This document shows, in pieces, positions 40,551-48,755 of a DNA stretch of 64,000 bases. Numbering within the stretch: position 1 is the first letter of the stretch; each line of letters opens with the position of its first letter. The translations under genes were made by a program, and so were the position numbers. The stretch is from Mesorhizobium sp. WSM3862. Lineage in GTDB: Bacteria > Pseudomonadota > Alphaproteobacteria > Rhizobiales > Rhizobiaceae. Below the pieces are notes generated by a model. That model searched no databases and was not told the origin of the DNA. It saw only the letters and a list, made by a program, of their open reading frames with translations. The stretch is taken from positions 79,526 through 143,525 of the forward strand of contig NZ_NSGE01000012.1 in the NCBI RefSeq assembly GCF_002294985.1, written 5' to 3'.

Positions 40551-41336
40551 TCATCCGTTGTTCGCGGAGCCCGGTTCGGCGGCCTTGCGATGCTGCTCGG
40601 CCAGCGTGCCGGCCGGCGTGACGTGGGCCGCGGCAGCCTGCATCTTGTTCTTCAAACCGCTAACGACCTGCTCTTTTCCGGCCATCATGGCGTCATAGCC
40701 GTCCTTGGCCACATCGGCCGGATTGTCTTTCTCCTGAGTCCCGATTTCGGTGTCCATCATGTCGGCCCGCTCGAAGAAGCGGGTCTGCGTCGCGCCGGGC
40801 ATCAGCACTGTCACGGTCACACCGCTGTCCTTCAACTCATGGCGCAGCGCGATGGCGAAAGAATCGATGAAGGCCTTGGTGCCGTTGTAGACCGCTTGGA
40901 AGGTGCCGGGCATGAAGCCGGCGATGGAGCCCGTGAACAGGATCCGGCCGCGGCCACGCCGGACCATCTGCCGGCCGAGCCGATGTGCCAGATAGACCGT
41001 GCCGGTGATGTTCGTGTCGATGATGCGGCGCGCCTTGGGCCAGTCCTGATCGATGAAGCCCCGGCCCAGGCCTCGTCCCGCGTTGAGGAACAGAAGGTCA
41101 ATAGCGCGGTCACCAATCCTCGCGATCAGTTGATTGGCCCCTTCCTCGGTCGCGAGGTCGGCTTCTACCGCCTCGACTGCAACGTGGTGAGATTGCAGCG
41201 CCTCGGCAGCCTGCTCTATCGCCGGCTCGTCGGCCACGATCACCAGTTCGTAGCCATCTCTCGCACATAATTTCGCCAGTTCCTTGCCGATGCCGCTGGA
41301 AGCGCCGGTCACCACGGCGAGCTTTCCGTTTTCCAT
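40551..41336 (-). CDS. short-chain dehydrogenase/reductase
   Basis: A 261-residue SDR: VVTGASSGIGKELAKLCARD for NAD(P) binding, LFLNAGRGLG, catalytic Ser in FTGSIAG and YNGTKAFIDS. The C-terminal 45 residues (GTQEKDNPADVAKDGYDAMM, VSGLKNKMQAAAAH) are family-typical of DltE-like SDRs. Substrate unknown. The ATG at 41336 follows the conserved start; a longer frame passes through the promoter. It shares an intergenic region of opposed EcfG-type promoters with the gene at 41497. Confidence 0.85.
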   Translation of the reverse strand: MENGKLAVVTGASSGIGKELAKLCARDGYELVIVADEPAIEQAAEALQSHHVAVEAVEADLATEEGANQLIARIGDRAIDLLFLNAGRGLGRGFIDQDWPKARRIIDTNITGTVYLAHRLGRQMVRRGRGRILFTGSIAGFMPGTFQAVYNGTKAFIDSFAIALRHELKDSGVTVTVLMPGATQTRFFERADMMDTEIGTQEKDNPADVAKDGYDAMMAGKEQVVSGLKNKMQAAAAHVTPAGTLAEQHRKAAEPGSANNG

Positions 41337-41370
41337 TTCGTTCTCCGACCGTTCGAGTGTGGTCCGGCCG

Positions 41371-41395
41371 AACATGCGCAGAGTGCGATTGTTCC
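41371..41395 (-). promoter_or_regulatory. EcfG/RpoE2-type promoter for the SDR gene
   Basis: Minus strand GGAAC (41395-41391), 17 bases, GTT (41373-41371). Confidence 0.7.
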
Positions 41396-41446
41396 GTTCG
41401 AATTCTTGGGATTCGGCAACGCGCGGCAAACGAGGCTCGGCGAGAC

Positions 41447-41471
41447 GGAACCAATTCGGGGCACGCCTGTT
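41447..41471 (+). promoter_or_regulatory. EcfG/RpoE2-type promoter for the gene at 41497
   Basis: GGAAC 41447-41451, 17 bases, GTT 41469-41471. Confidence 0.7.
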
Positions 41472-41496
41472 CCGCCGTCAATGTGGAGCGACAGCC

Positions 41497-41736
41497 ATGG
41501 GCATCTTTTCCGATCTGGATAAGAAACTTACCGACAACCTCTATGAGCATGGCAGCCAGCTGACCGATCCCAGCGCTGATCTGCCCCGGCGGGTCAAGGA
41601 GAGGGTCGATCTCCTCATGCCGTTCATCCAGCCGGAGGCGCGTGAGGCGGTGAGGCTGCAAATCCTCGGCATCATTCACGAGCACATATTAGATGAGACC
41701 GAGATTGGGCCTGGAGAGCCAGCGGCCAAGGAATGA
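41497..41736 (+). CDS. 79-residue hypothetical stress protein
   Basis: A mostly helical, acidic protein: MGIFSDLDKKLTDNLYEHGS, then VKERVDLLMPFIQPEAREAV and a final IHEHILDETEI. No family recognised. GGAG precedes the ATG. Its EcfG-type promoter lies 25 bases upstream and is paired with the opposed promoter of the SDR gene. Confidence 0.65.
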   Translation: MGIFSDLDKKLTDNLYEHGSQLTDPSADLPRRVKERVDLLMPFIQPEAREAVRLQILGIIHEHILDETEIGPGEPAAKE

Positions 41737-41805
41737 GAGAAGCTGGCTGGACGCGTCATCGATTTCCGGCCGCCCTAAAGCGGCAGCGCCGAACGGAGCC
41801 AGGCG

Positions 41806-42015
41806 CTAGCTGATATCTATGATTTTTCGCTTCTTGGGCGTCCGGCCCGGCCTGGCCGCGGGAGGAGGCGACTTTGCCGCCGGTGCCGCGGCCAAACGCT
41901 GCTCGCGTAGTCGCGCCGTCTTTGCCTGGCGCGCCAGTCGTTCCGTCTCAAGCAGTTCGCGCGCCGCATTCGAGGTGCGCTCACGCCTGTCCTTGTCGAT
42001 CTTCCGCGTCGCCAC
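41806..42015 (-). CDS. 69-residue basic protein
   Basis: An Arg/Lys/Ala-rich protein (MATRKIDKDRRERTSNAARE, then a helix with LLETERLARQAKTARLREQR and a Pro/Lys-rich tail ending KKRKIIDIS). A nucleic-acid-binding or disordered role would suit its charge, but no family is recognised. An EcfG-type promoter lies 38 bases upstream. Confidence 0.65.
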   Translation of the reverse strand: MATRKIDKDRRERTSNAARELLETERLARQAKTARLREQRLAAAPAAKSPPPAARPGRTPKKRKIIDIS

Positions 42016-42052
42016 GGTCGTTCCAGATCAATTCGCCGTTGGAGCCGTATCC

Positions 42053-42077
42053 AACTTGCCCGAAGGCCCATTGTTCC
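42053..42077 (-). promoter_or_regulatory. EcfG/RpoE2-type promoter for the gene at 42015
   Basis: Minus strand GGAAC (42077-42073), 17 bases, GTT (42055-42053). Confidence 0.7.
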
Positions 42078-42242
42078 GAATGATCCCGCGACGGACGGAC
42101 GTTTCGAACGAAATGTCTGGAACTCGAATATGTCGGGCCAAGCCCTTGTCGGAAGCTCCCGTTGCTTCTCCCGCCGGGAAGTTCAGCGCTGCTTCCCGGT
42201 TCAGCCGGCTGAAGCCGACGCGATGCGCCGGCCTGCGACGTC

Positions 42243-42268
42243 GGAACCGAAGCGGTGCGTTCGCCGTT
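42243..42268 (+). promoter_or_regulatory. EcfG/RpoE2-type promoter for Ku 1
   Basis: GGAAC 42243-42247, 18 bases, GTT 42266-42268. Confidence 0.55.
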
Positions 42269-42300
42269 CCGGCTGCATTCCTGTCGCCAAGGAGATCGCC

Positions 42301-43167
42301 ATGGCGCCGCGTCCCGCCTGGAGCGGTTATCTCAAACTGTCGCTGGTCACCTGCGCCGTCGAATTGACGAACGTCGTGACCCATGCCGAGAAGGTTTCCT
42401 TCCACGTGCTCAATCGCAAGACCCGCAACAGGGTCCGGCGCGTCTATGTCGATGCCGAGAGCGGCAAACCGCTGGATAAAGACGACGAGGTCAGGGGCTA
42501 CGAAGTCGGCAAGGACGAATTCATCTTCATCGAAGAGGAAGACATCGAGGCGGTGCAGATCGAGTCTTCGCACACGCTCAATCTCGACGGCTTCGTCGAC
42601 AAATCGTCGATCGAGCAGATCTATCTCGACGCGCCCTACTACGTCACGCCCGCCGACAAGGTCTCGGAAGAGGCCTTTGCGGTGATCCGCGACGCGCTGG
42701 CAGAAAAGAAGATGGCCGGGCTCGCTCGCATCGTGCTCTATCAGAGGGAACGCCCGGTGGTGGTCGAATCACGCGGCAAGGGCATGATGCTGACCACCCT
42801 GCGTTATGGCGACACCGTGCGCGAGCCCGCCGGCGTCTTCGCCGAGATCAAGTCGGGAAAGCCCGACAGCGAGATGATCGGGTTGGCAGAGCACATCATC
42901 GATAAGCAGAAGGGCAAGTTCGATCCCACCGAGTTCCGGGACCGATATCAGGAGGCACTGCTGGAACTGGTTCGCGCCAGAAAGGCCGGCAGGAAGGCGC
43001 CGAAAGCCAAGGCGGAACCCAAGCCATCCAATGTGGTCAATTTGTTCGATGCGCTGAAAAAGAGCCTCGGCGCGGAGGCCGGGGCAAAGTCCAAATCCCC
43101 GAAGTCCAGGGGAGCGCCGAAGCGAAAAAAGACGAAGAATTCTGCACGGGGGCGCAAGTCGGCATAG
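42301..43167 (+). CDS. ku: Ku family DNA end-binding protein 1
   Basis: A 288-residue bacterial Ku. The Ku core (about residues 4-250) begins PRPAWSGYLKLSLVTCAVEL and includes EVRGYEVGKDEFIFIEEEDI and FDPTEFRDRYQEALLELV; the C-terminus is a Lys/Arg-rich tail (about 230-288). Ku homodimers thread onto DNA ends and recruit ligase for non-homologous end joining. A second Ku lies at 52579 and an ATP-dependent ligase at 53833. In Sinorhizobium meliloti some Ku genes are general-stress controlled, and both here have EcfG-type sites upstream. Confidence 0.93.
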   Translation: MAPRPAWSGYLKLSLVTCAVELTNVVTHAEKVSFHVLNRKTRNRVRRVYVDAESGKPLDKDDEVRGYEVGKDEFIFIEEEDIEAVQIESSHTLNLDGFVDKSSIEQIYLDAPYYVTPADKVSEEAFAVIRDALAEKKMAGLARIVLYQRERPVVVESRGKGMMLTTLRYGDTVREPAGVFAEIKSGKPDSEMIGLAEHIIDKQKGKFDPTEFRDRYQEALLELVRARKAGRKAPKAKAEPKPSNVVNLFDALKKSLGAEAGAKSKSPKSRGAPKRKKTKNSARGRKSA

Positions 43168-43353
43168 CAGTTGTCTGTGCGGTGAGCGACATCAAGCTGG
43201 CTTGCAGGCCGAGGCAAACAAAGCTGGAGGCTTGGCGCCTTCGCCGAGGAGGAATTCGGGTAACGCTCAGCGCGGGCTAAAACACCGTCCGTGGCAGAAG
43301 AGCACGAGCTCGAGGATTTCGCGCGCCGGCGGCACCGAGCACGATCCAAAAAT

Positions 43354-43476
43354 CTATCCGTTGCGTTCCTCGCTTTCACGCAACAGCCGCACGATCGCAT
43401 CGACTGGGGACGGATCGGCCGCCGGCTGGATTTTCCGTCGCCAAAGATGGCGAAGAAGCTTTTTCAACATGGGCAT
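43354..43476 (-). CDS. 40-residue basic peptide
   Basis: A short frame beginning MPMLKKLLRHLWRRKIQPAA and ending VRLLRESEERNG. GGAG lies seven bases before the ATG. A GGAAC at 43521-43517 on the minus strand has TA, not TT, at the expected distance, so no promoter call is made. Family unknown; an amphipathic membrane-binding helix is possible. Confidence 0.45.
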   Translation of the reverse strand: MPMLKKLLRHLWRRKIQPAADPSPVDAIVRLLRESEERNG

Positions 43477-43550
43477 GCACATACTCCCTAGCTACCAGAC
43501 CTTGCATCGGGCGTTCCGGGTTGGAGCGCCTCGGCGAGCCGGCATCGGCA

Positions 43551-43871
43551 TCAACCCAGGCGAGCGGCAAGCAGGAAAGCGGCGCCCGCCAGAACCACGA
43601 GCGCTGCAATCACCAGCACCGGCCCGTTTCTGCTCGGCTGAAGGCCGGGCGCGTTCTGGGGGCGCTGCATGGCGTCGGCGAAGCTCGCCTGATTGGTGAA
43701 TTTCGGTTCATCTGATGCGACGCGATGGGCGGAACTCGTCGACCCTCCCGCCTCTGCATCCGTTTCCTGCGGGGCGGCAGAAGGGTCGAATCCGGGCGTC
43801 TTGTCCAGGGTAAAGCCCATCTGCATTTCGCCTCGACCCTCGGCGGGTCTTCGCTTGCTCGGTGAGGTCAT
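43551..43871 (-). CDS. C-terminally anchored small membrane protein
   Basis: A 106-residue protein with a hydrophilic, probably disordered first 85 residues and a single transmembrane helix at the very end (VLVIAALVVLAGAAFLLAAR), giving a tail-anchored topology. No domain recognised. GGAG precedes the ATG, and the EcfG-type promoter lies 22 bases upstream. Confidence 0.65.
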   Translation of the reverse strand: MTSPSKRRPAEGRGEMQMGFTLDKTPGFDPSAAPQETDAEAGGSTSSAHRVASDEPKFTNQASFADAMQRPQNAPGLQPSRNGPVLVIAALVVLAGAAFLLAARLG

Positions 43872-43892
43872 CGGACAGCTCCTTCGCTACCA

Positions 43893-43917
43893 AACATCTG
43901 TCCGGCGTCGGTGTTCC
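43893..43917 (-). promoter_or_regulatory. EcfG/RpoE2-type promoter for the gene at 43871
   Basis: Minus strand GGAAC (43917-43913), 17 bases, GTT (43895-43893). Confidence 0.7.
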
Positions 43918-44012
43918 CACGGGATCTTGAACGCGAAGTAGAAACGCTGCTGTGGGGGAACTCGTTTCCGGGAAGGGGGAACTATCGCTGCCGCCAATCG
44001 CCGAGCGCGGCC

Positions 44013-44037
44013 GGAACATTTCCTGTTGGGCAGCTTT
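44013..44037 (+). promoter_or_regulatory. EcfG/RpoE2-type promoter for the gene at 44069
   Basis: GGAAC 44013-44017, 18 bases, TT 44036-44037 (TTT form). Confidence 0.45.
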
Positions 44038-44068
44038 TACCTTCGTTATTTAAGATGACGAGGCACCG

Positions 44069-44554
44069 ATGCAGGTTCTCGATACCCAAATAGTTTCCAA
44101 CTCGGAAGGCGTGGTGACAGTCGAATTTCTCGGTGAGGGCGGCGAAAAGATTGCCGTCACAATGGCTGGATCCGATCCACGGCCGACGTACGGCGACACC
44201 GCTCTTATCGATCGCGCCAAAGAGATGATGGTGCAGTGCGCGGTTTTCGAGACCGTGGAACACCGGTCCGCGCAGGAGAGCAACCGCGACTTCAGCGAGC
44301 CCGCCAAGCCGGACAGCCCCTTCACATTCGAATATCGCGACCATGATGGCATGCGGCAGCTGAAGGGCGTGGAATTCCCGAATCTGGATGCCGTGCATGA
44401 CGAGGCGCTGCGTTCGGCGATTGATTTGCTTGACGACACGGCCGCCGAAGGTGGGCAGCAGGGCTGGGCCGTCCGGGTTCGCGACGCCAACGGAAAGATC
44501 GTGCTGGCGATCGACTTCGACGAGGCGAAACGGAAAAAGGCGGCAGCGGAATGA
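44069..44554 (+). CDS. DUF6894-like stress protein with N-terminal DUF1488-like domain
   Basis: A 161-residue protein in two parts. The first half (VVTVEFLGEGGEKIAVTMAG and DTALIDRAKEMMVQCAVF) is a small alpha-beta unit that may belong to a DUF1488-like group; the second half (FTFEYRDHDGMRQLKGVEFP, HDEALRSAIDLLDD, AVRVRDANGKIVLAIDF) matches the DUF6894 pattern that is common in rhizobial stress genes. The assignment of the N-terminal part is uncertain. A TTT-form EcfG site lies 31 bases upstream. Confidence 0.6.
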   Translation: MQVLDTQIVSNSEGVVTVEFLGEGGEKIAVTMAGSDPRPTYGDTALIDRAKEMMVQCAVFETVEHRSAQESNRDFSEPAKPDSPFTFEYRDHDGMRQLKGVEFPNLDAVHDEALRSAIDLLDDTAAEGGQQGWAVRVRDANGKIVLAIDFDEAKRKKAAAE

Positions 44555-44733
44555 GGACCGCGGGCTGCGTGGCCTGAGAAAGAACCATGCTCCCGTTCCT
44601 ATCACTGGATATGATATATTCGACAAGCGCCTGCATCTTAGTCCAGCCTGGGCTCGCAACTGAAACGCCGTGCAGTCCTGCACTTGCGGAACCTGTCGAT
44701 TGTCTGCATTCCAAATGAATTCCGTGTTCATCC

Positions 44734-44758
44734 GGAACTTTGGGGACGACTGTCAGTT
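44734..44758 (+). promoter_or_regulatory. EcfG/RpoE2-type promoter for the gene at 44893
   Basis: GGAAC 44734-44738, 17 bases, GTT 44756-44758. The leader to the ATG is 134 bases and contains a GGCGCC hairpin near 44770-44792. Confidence 0.6.
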
Positions 44759-44892
44759 CGATGATTTGCAGGCGCCGCTTTTTGGCGCCTGCCGGAGATC
44801 GGTGGGAAACACTGATCGGCCCGCACCTCAGACGCGGGCCTGCCGACCCCGCCAGGACAAGCCGGTCAGCCAAGTATCGACGGGAGCCTATC

Positions 44893-45318
44893 ATGAAACA
44901 CCAAACGCTCGACCAACTGCACGCAGTCGCTGATATCAATCCGCTGGTGCCGCTCACGACAAGGACTGAAAAGATAGAGAGGTGGGCAGAACTGCTCGAG
45001 CGGAATCCGTTGCGCTGTCTCGCCGCGCTCACCGGCACCGAGTATCTCTATCCAGGCATGCGGGAAGAGGCGCGCGCGGCTGGATCCCCGCTGACGGTTG
45101 CGTTCGAAGACCCCTTGCTCAGGGCCTCGGGCCTGCAGTCCGATACCTACGGGGAAGCCAAACGCTTCTTTGAACTCTCCGATTGGCAGTTGCATGAAGT
45201 CGTCTGCAGCTGCCATGCCGGCGCAACCATGCAGGCCAGTTGGGCTGCTGGACGCGTCCGGAGAATTGTCACAGGCAATCGCATTTTTGCCTGGCTGAGA
45301 AGCCGCTTCATACACTGA
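44893..45318 (+). CDS. 141-residue hypothetical stress protein
   Basis: Starts MKHQTLDQLHAVADINPLVP and continues with KIERWAELLERNPLRCLAAL, LTVAFEDPLLRASGLQSDTY and CSCHAGATMQASWAAGRVRR. Cysteines at CSCH may matter. The protein looks globular; I do not recognise the family. An EcfG-type promoter lies 134 bases upstream, with GGGAG before the ATG. Confidence 0.6.
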   Translation: MKHQTLDQLHAVADINPLVPLTTRTEKIERWAELLERNPLRCLAALTGTEYLYPGMREEARAAGSPLTVAFEDPLLRASGLQSDTYGEAKRFFELSDWQLHEVVCSCHAGATMQASWAAGRVRRIVTGNRIFAWLRSRFIH

Positions 45319-45342
45319 CTGCGTCTCAACCTGCTCGCTATC

Positions 45343-45362
45343 GCGGCTGTTGCGACAGCCGC
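45343..45362. terminator. short perfect hairpin between convergent genes
   Basis: GCGGCTGT/ACAGCCGC stem with a TGCG loop lies between the plus gene ending at 45318 and the minus gene ending at 45464. No T run. Confidence 0.4.
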
Positions 45363-45463
45363 CGGCGGCGCTCGGACGGCTCGCCGAAACAAGGCTGGCG
45401 AGACCGCAATGCAAAGAGGGCGATGCGGTGGGTAGGGCAGGTGCCCGATCGACAGGCCCTGCC

Positions 45464-45601
45464 TCAGCCGTTCTGGTCGATCGCGTGGGGCGCTGGCTGC
45501 TGGCTCCCGCCGCTCGGGCGCTCGGGCTCTCGGCCGATCCAGGCCCACACGGTTATTAATAAAATCACCACGATCGCGATCACTGCAACGATCCGGGGCA
45601 T
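45464..45601 (-). CDS. 45-residue membrane-anchored peptide
   Basis: A hydrophobic N-terminal helix (MPRIVAVIAIVVILLITVWA) with a Pro/Gly/Ser-rich tail ending HAIDQNG. Its ATG overlaps the stop of the DUF2934 gene by one base (TGATG), so the two are coupled. Similar small proteins lie at 9411 and 49086. Function unknown. Confidence 0.6.
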   Translation of the reverse strand: MPRIVAVIAIVVILLITVWAWIGREPERPSGGSQQPAPHAIDQNG

Positions 45602-45738
45602 CAGAAGTCCTTCCTCGGCGCCTCTGCTAGCCGCCCGGCTTGTTCCTGATCCCAATGTTCCTGTTGCCGACCTTGCGGCCGACCGGCCTGCTCCCAGATT
45701 TCGTGGGCGCGGCGTCTGATGCGTTCTTCCCTGTCCAT
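45601..45738 (-). CDS. DUF2934 family small protein
   Basis: A 45-residue protein that is essentially a DUF2934 domain (PF11154): REERIRRRAHEIWEQAGRPQ followed by a charged tail. The family is widespread in alphaproteobacteria and of unknown function. The ATG is preceded by GGAGG-like bases, and an ATT-form EcfG site lies 41 bases upstream, opposed to the promoter of the gene at 45905. Confidence 0.8.
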   Translation of the reverse strand: MDREERIRRRAHEIWEQAGRPQGRQQEHWDQEQAGRLAEAPRKDF

Positions 45739-45778
45739 GACTGCTGCCTCCTCGTGCCGGACCGCCGTCTGTTCGCCT

Positions 45779-45803
45779 AATTGGGCGATGGCGTGTTTGT
45801 TCC
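45779..45803 (-). promoter_or_regulatory. EcfG/RpoE2-type promoter for the DUF2934 pair
   Basis: Minus strand GGAAC (45803-45799), 18 bases, TT (45780-45779), ATT form. Confidence 0.5.
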
Positions 45804-45852
45804 ATCGGACTGCTGGGAGCCGATTGCCCGCGTCCCTCATCGGCCAGGTCGG

Positions 45853-45877
45853 GGAACGCTCTTCTGACGATCTTGTT
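45853..45877 (+). promoter_or_regulatory. EcfG/RpoE2-type promoter for the gene at 45905
   Basis: GGAAC 45853-45857, 17 bases, GTT 45875-45877. Confidence 0.7.
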
Positions 45878-45904
45878 ATCCTCCAGATCAACCCGGAGAG
45901 AGTC

Positions 45905-46222
45905 ATGGGCAAGGAAGAGAACCGCCGCGAGACCGGCGCCAGGAAGTACCCGGCCAACACCGATCCGGATCCCTCAGACCGGTTTTCGCAGGCTGCGGCC
46001 AGCAACGAAAAGCCTCACGATCGCTTTGGGCTCACCCGCAGACAGGGCGAGGTGGAAGACAAGACGCATCAGTCGGAAGGGCAAAACCCTTCGGGACGGG
46101 CGACGCCTGGTCCTGCGACGAAAAAGGCTTCCGGAGCGGGCCCATCGGTCCCCGAGCAATCCAAGGATGCAAGAGCGCCCAAAGGCGGCCGCCGGCCAGG
46201 TGCCTACGTGAAAGAACAGTAG
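45905..46222 (+). CDS. 105-residue disordered stress protein
   Basis: A strongly hydrophilic protein (MGKEENRRETGARKYPANTD, EKPHDRFGLTRRQGEVED, PSGRATPGPATKKASGAG) rich in Gly, Pro, Arg and Asp, with no predicted core. CGGAGAG precedes the ATG and the EcfG-type promoter lies 27 bases upstream. A hydrophilin-like role is inferred from composition only. Confidence 0.6.
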   Translation: MGKEENRRETGARKYPANTDPDPSDRFSQAAASNEKPHDRFGLTRRQGEVEDKTHQSEGQNPSGRATPGPATKKASGAGPSVPEQSKDARAPKGGRRPGAYVKEQ

Positions 46223-46294
46223 CGTTCGCTCGCCGCATCACCTCTGCGCCGAAGTTCCCGCTTCAGCGCGATGTCGAATGCATCCGTCCATCGC

Positions 46295-48286
46295 CTACAC
46301 CCCGAAGGGGTAGGTGTCCGGGACACCGCTCGTCGCATGCTCCGGCCCGAAGGGCGTCACGGCGGTGGTTTCATCGAACCAGACGAAGGCGTCGAATTGC
46401 CGCGCAAGCGAGGCGTCGGCATAGTGGCTGTGCAGTTCCGTTTCCGGCCGATAGATCACGCCGATGAACCGTTCGAGCCGACGTTCGGTCAGCCGATCAT
46501 GAAGGGCTGGATCAGCTCCAAGGTCGAGCAGGAAACGAGCGGTGCCGGCGTCGTGGCAAAGCCGCTCATAGCTGTCCTCGCGCGAAGGCCGCACGGACAT
46601 GATTTCCATTTCGCCGTCCCAATGCTTGGCGGCAGCGACCGTGCCGGCATGCGTGCCGAAGCCGATGAGGGCTACGTCGTCGCCGAACCGCTGGCGACAG
46701 AGCTGACCGATGTTCACTTCGTCTCTGACGATTCCCATCTCCGTGAAGCGGGCGTCGCCGATATGGGAGTTGTGCGCCCAGACCACGGCCTTGGCATCGG
46801 GGGAACGCGCTTCGATAACATGTTGCAGCGTCTCGAACATGTGCGTGTCGCGCAGGTTCCAGGATTGCGCGCCGCCATAGTACATCACGCGATAGTAGTG
46901 CTCGGCGGAGGCGATGAGCCGGGCGTTCTGCGCGGCATCGAACAATTCGTCGCCGTCCTGGCCGGCGTGATCGAGCTGACGCGACAGCATGTCCCGGCAC
47001 TGCCGCAGCACCGCCTCCTCGCATTCCCGGTAGCCTCGGGTTAGCGCCGCCCGGCCATAGGTGGCGGGTTCGTGCTGCCACGGCGTCAGGCAGCCGTAGC
47101 GTTCGCGGGCAATGCTTGCCGCCTCCGGATCGATGCGGTCGAGATATTCCAAAACCGCCGCGATCGAGGCTCTCATATTGTAGATATCAAGGCCGTAGAA
47201 CCCTGCCTGGCTTGCCGGTGTTTCGATCTGCTCGTTGTGCGCACGCAGCCACTCCACGAATGCCGCGAATTCAGCGTTGCGCCACATCCAGGTGGGAAAC
47301 CGCTGGAAAGGCATGTCGGCGCGCGGCGAAGGTGGGCGGTGACGCACATAGCGGTCGATCGCCGCGGCGTCGGGCCAGTCGGCTTCAGCGGCGACGATCG
47401 TGAAGCCATGTTTCTCGATCAGTCTTCTGGTGATCCAAGCCCGCGCCCGATAGAACTCGGATGTGCCGTGGCTCGCTTCGCCGAGCAGCACGATCCGCCG
47501 GTCGGCAAAGCGATCGAAGGCCTCCACAAAGGCGGGATCATCGAACTCCGGAAGCGGTTCGGCCGCTGCGGCAATCATCTGCGGAAGACTGCGCGCTGGC
47601 AAGAGCGGGGAGACACGGCTGGTTCGGATGCGGTTGTCCTCCTGCCAGCCTTCTTCGCCGATCAAAGGGACAAAGCGCACCGCACCGAAATCTTCCTCGC
47701 TGTAGGTGGAAGCGCCAGTGCGGGTGACTTTGAGGAGACGCTGCTCGTCAGGGTCATCTCCGACCGGAATGACCAACTTGCCGCCGACATCCAACTGCTG
47801 CTGCAGCGCGAGCGGCGCGCCGGGCCCGCTCGCCGCGACGACGATGGCATCGAACGGTGCCGCTTCGGGCCAGCCCTTGGTGCCGTCGCCGGTGCGCACC
47901 TCGATGTTGCGATAGCCAAGCGTCTCGAAGCGCCGTCTCGCGGTTTCCGCCAGGCCGGCGTGCCGTTCCATCGTGTAGACATGATCGACGATGCGGCTCA
48001 TCACGGCGGCGGCGTAGCCAGATCCCGTGCCGACCTCGAGGACGTGATCGCCGGGCCCGATCTCAGCCATTTCCAGCATGAACGCGACGATATAGGGCTG
48101 CGATATCGTTTGGCCCTCGGCAATCGGCAGCGGTCCATCCTCATAGGCAAATTCTTCGAAGCCAGGGTCCACGAAAGTCTCGCGTGGGACCTCGCGCATC
48201 GCTGCCAGGATCTCACGATCATGAATGCCGCGGCGGCGGAGATGAACATCGACCATTCGGCGACGTTCGCGGGACAGGTCGAGCAT
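46295..48286 (-). CDS. protein-L-isoaspartate O-methyltransferase / erythromycin esterase-like fusion
   Basis: A 663-residue fusion. Residues about 1-210 form a PCMT domain (PRETFVDPGFEEFAYEDGPL, EVGTGSGYAAAVMSRIVD, QPYIVAFMLEM) that repairs isoaspartate in damaged proteins. Residues about 240-650 form an erythromycin esterase-like domain with LGEASHGTSEFYRARAWITR, AEADWPDAAAIDRYVR and VVWAHNSHIGDARFTEMGIV, including the His and Glu residues of that fold. ATG 48286 has GAGG six bases upstream; 48292 is an alternative. It probably shares the EcfG-type promoter at 48600-48624. Confidence 0.88.
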   Translation of the reverse strand: MLDLSRERRRMVDVHLRRRGIHDREILAAMREVPRETFVDPGFEEFAYEDGPLPIAEGQTISQPYIVAFMLEMAEIGPGDHVLEVGTGSGYAAAVMSRIVDHVYTMERHAGLAETARRRFETLGYRNIEVRTGDGTKGWPEAAPFDAIVVAASGPGAPLALQQQLDVGGKLVIPVGDDPDEQRLLKVTRTGASTYSEEDFGAVRFVPLIGEEGWQEDNRIRTSRVSPLLPARSLPQMIAAAAEPLPEFDDPAFVEAFDRFADRRIVLLGEASHGTSEFYRARAWITRRLIEKHGFTIVAAEADWPDAAAIDRYVRHRPPSPRADMPFQRFPTWMWRNAEFAAFVEWLRAHNEQIETPASQAGFYGLDIYNMRASIAAVLEYLDRIDPEAASIARERYGCLTPWQHEPATYGRAALTRGYRECEEAVLRQCRDMLSRQLDHAGQDGDELFDAAQNARLIASAEHYYRVMYYGGAQSWNLRDTHMFETLQHVIEARSPDAKAVVWAHNSHIGDARFTEMGIVRDEVNIGQLCRQRFGDDVALIGFGTHAGTVAAAKHWDGEMEIMSVRPSREDSYERLCHDAGTARFLLDLGADPALHDRLTERRLERFIGVIYRPETELHSHYADASLARQFDAFVWFDETTAVTPFGPEHATSGVPDTYPFGV

Positions 48287-48332
48287 GTGCATCCTCAACA
48301 GGAAGTTGGAATCGCAAGCGGCTGCGGCAACG

Positions 48333-48573
48333 TCATCCCTCGGCCTCCATCATCGTCCTGGCCGGCTCTCGCGCGACGTTCTCCTCGATCCGCTCGCGCC
48401 CCGGAGTCTCCGGCAGCGCCTTGCGGAATTCTTGGCATAGTCGGGTGGCATCTTCGGCGGTTTTTCCGCAAAGCCTCCATGACGCCGTTGATGCCATCGC
48501 CGGGCAGGCCGAACATGACCTCGACATCCCAAGCAACTCGAGTGTCGACGAAGATTTCGGCTGCATTTGGCAT
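48333..48573 (-). pseudogene. remnant of a thiamine-pyrophosphate enzyme (pyruvate-oxidase-like)
   Basis: The frame from the ATG at 48573 opens with AEIFVDTRVAWDVEVMFGLP and GDGINGVMEALRKN, the start of the TPP-binding pyruvate oxidase/acetolactate synthase family. After about 38 residues the match stops; in another frame a short tail (EDATRLCQEFRKALPETPGR and on to 48333) resembles the C-terminal end of such enzymes. Over 500 residues are missing, so this is a deletion remnant. Its EcfG-type promoter is intact, so it may now serve the PCMT-esterase gene downstream. The tail assignment is less certain than the head. Confidence 0.55.
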
Positions 48574-48599
48574 GGCAAGGTTCCAATGATTGCCTTCCG

Positions 48600-48624
48600 A
48601 ACCAGTAGGGCGGCAGTTGGTTCC
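48600..48624 (-). promoter_or_regulatory. EcfG/RpoE2-type promoter for the TPP remnant and PCMT fusion
   Basis: Minus strand GGAAC (48624-48620), 17 bases, GTT (48602-48600). Confidence 0.65.
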
Positions 48625-48670
48625 CTTGCCCACGCCATCAGGCCACCGCCTCGCAAGGAGCGAATTCGCG

Positions 48671-48695
48671 GGAACGAGCGAGCCGGACGCGGATT
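48671..48695 (+). promoter_or_regulatory. EcfG/RpoE2-type promoter for the gene at 48756
   Basis: GGAAC 48671-48675, 18 bases, TT 48694-48695 (ATT form). Confidence 0.5.
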
Positions 48696-48755
48696 GAATC
48701 CCCAGTCGCTGACGAGCAAAGCGCCAGGATTGGCGATTAGCCGGAAGGGTTGATC

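Noticed and set aside
47072..48589. A 505-residue open frame on the plus strand opposite the PCMT-esterase gene
   Set aside because: It is the antisense shadow of a high-GC gene; its product matches no family and is rich in Arg, Pro and His.
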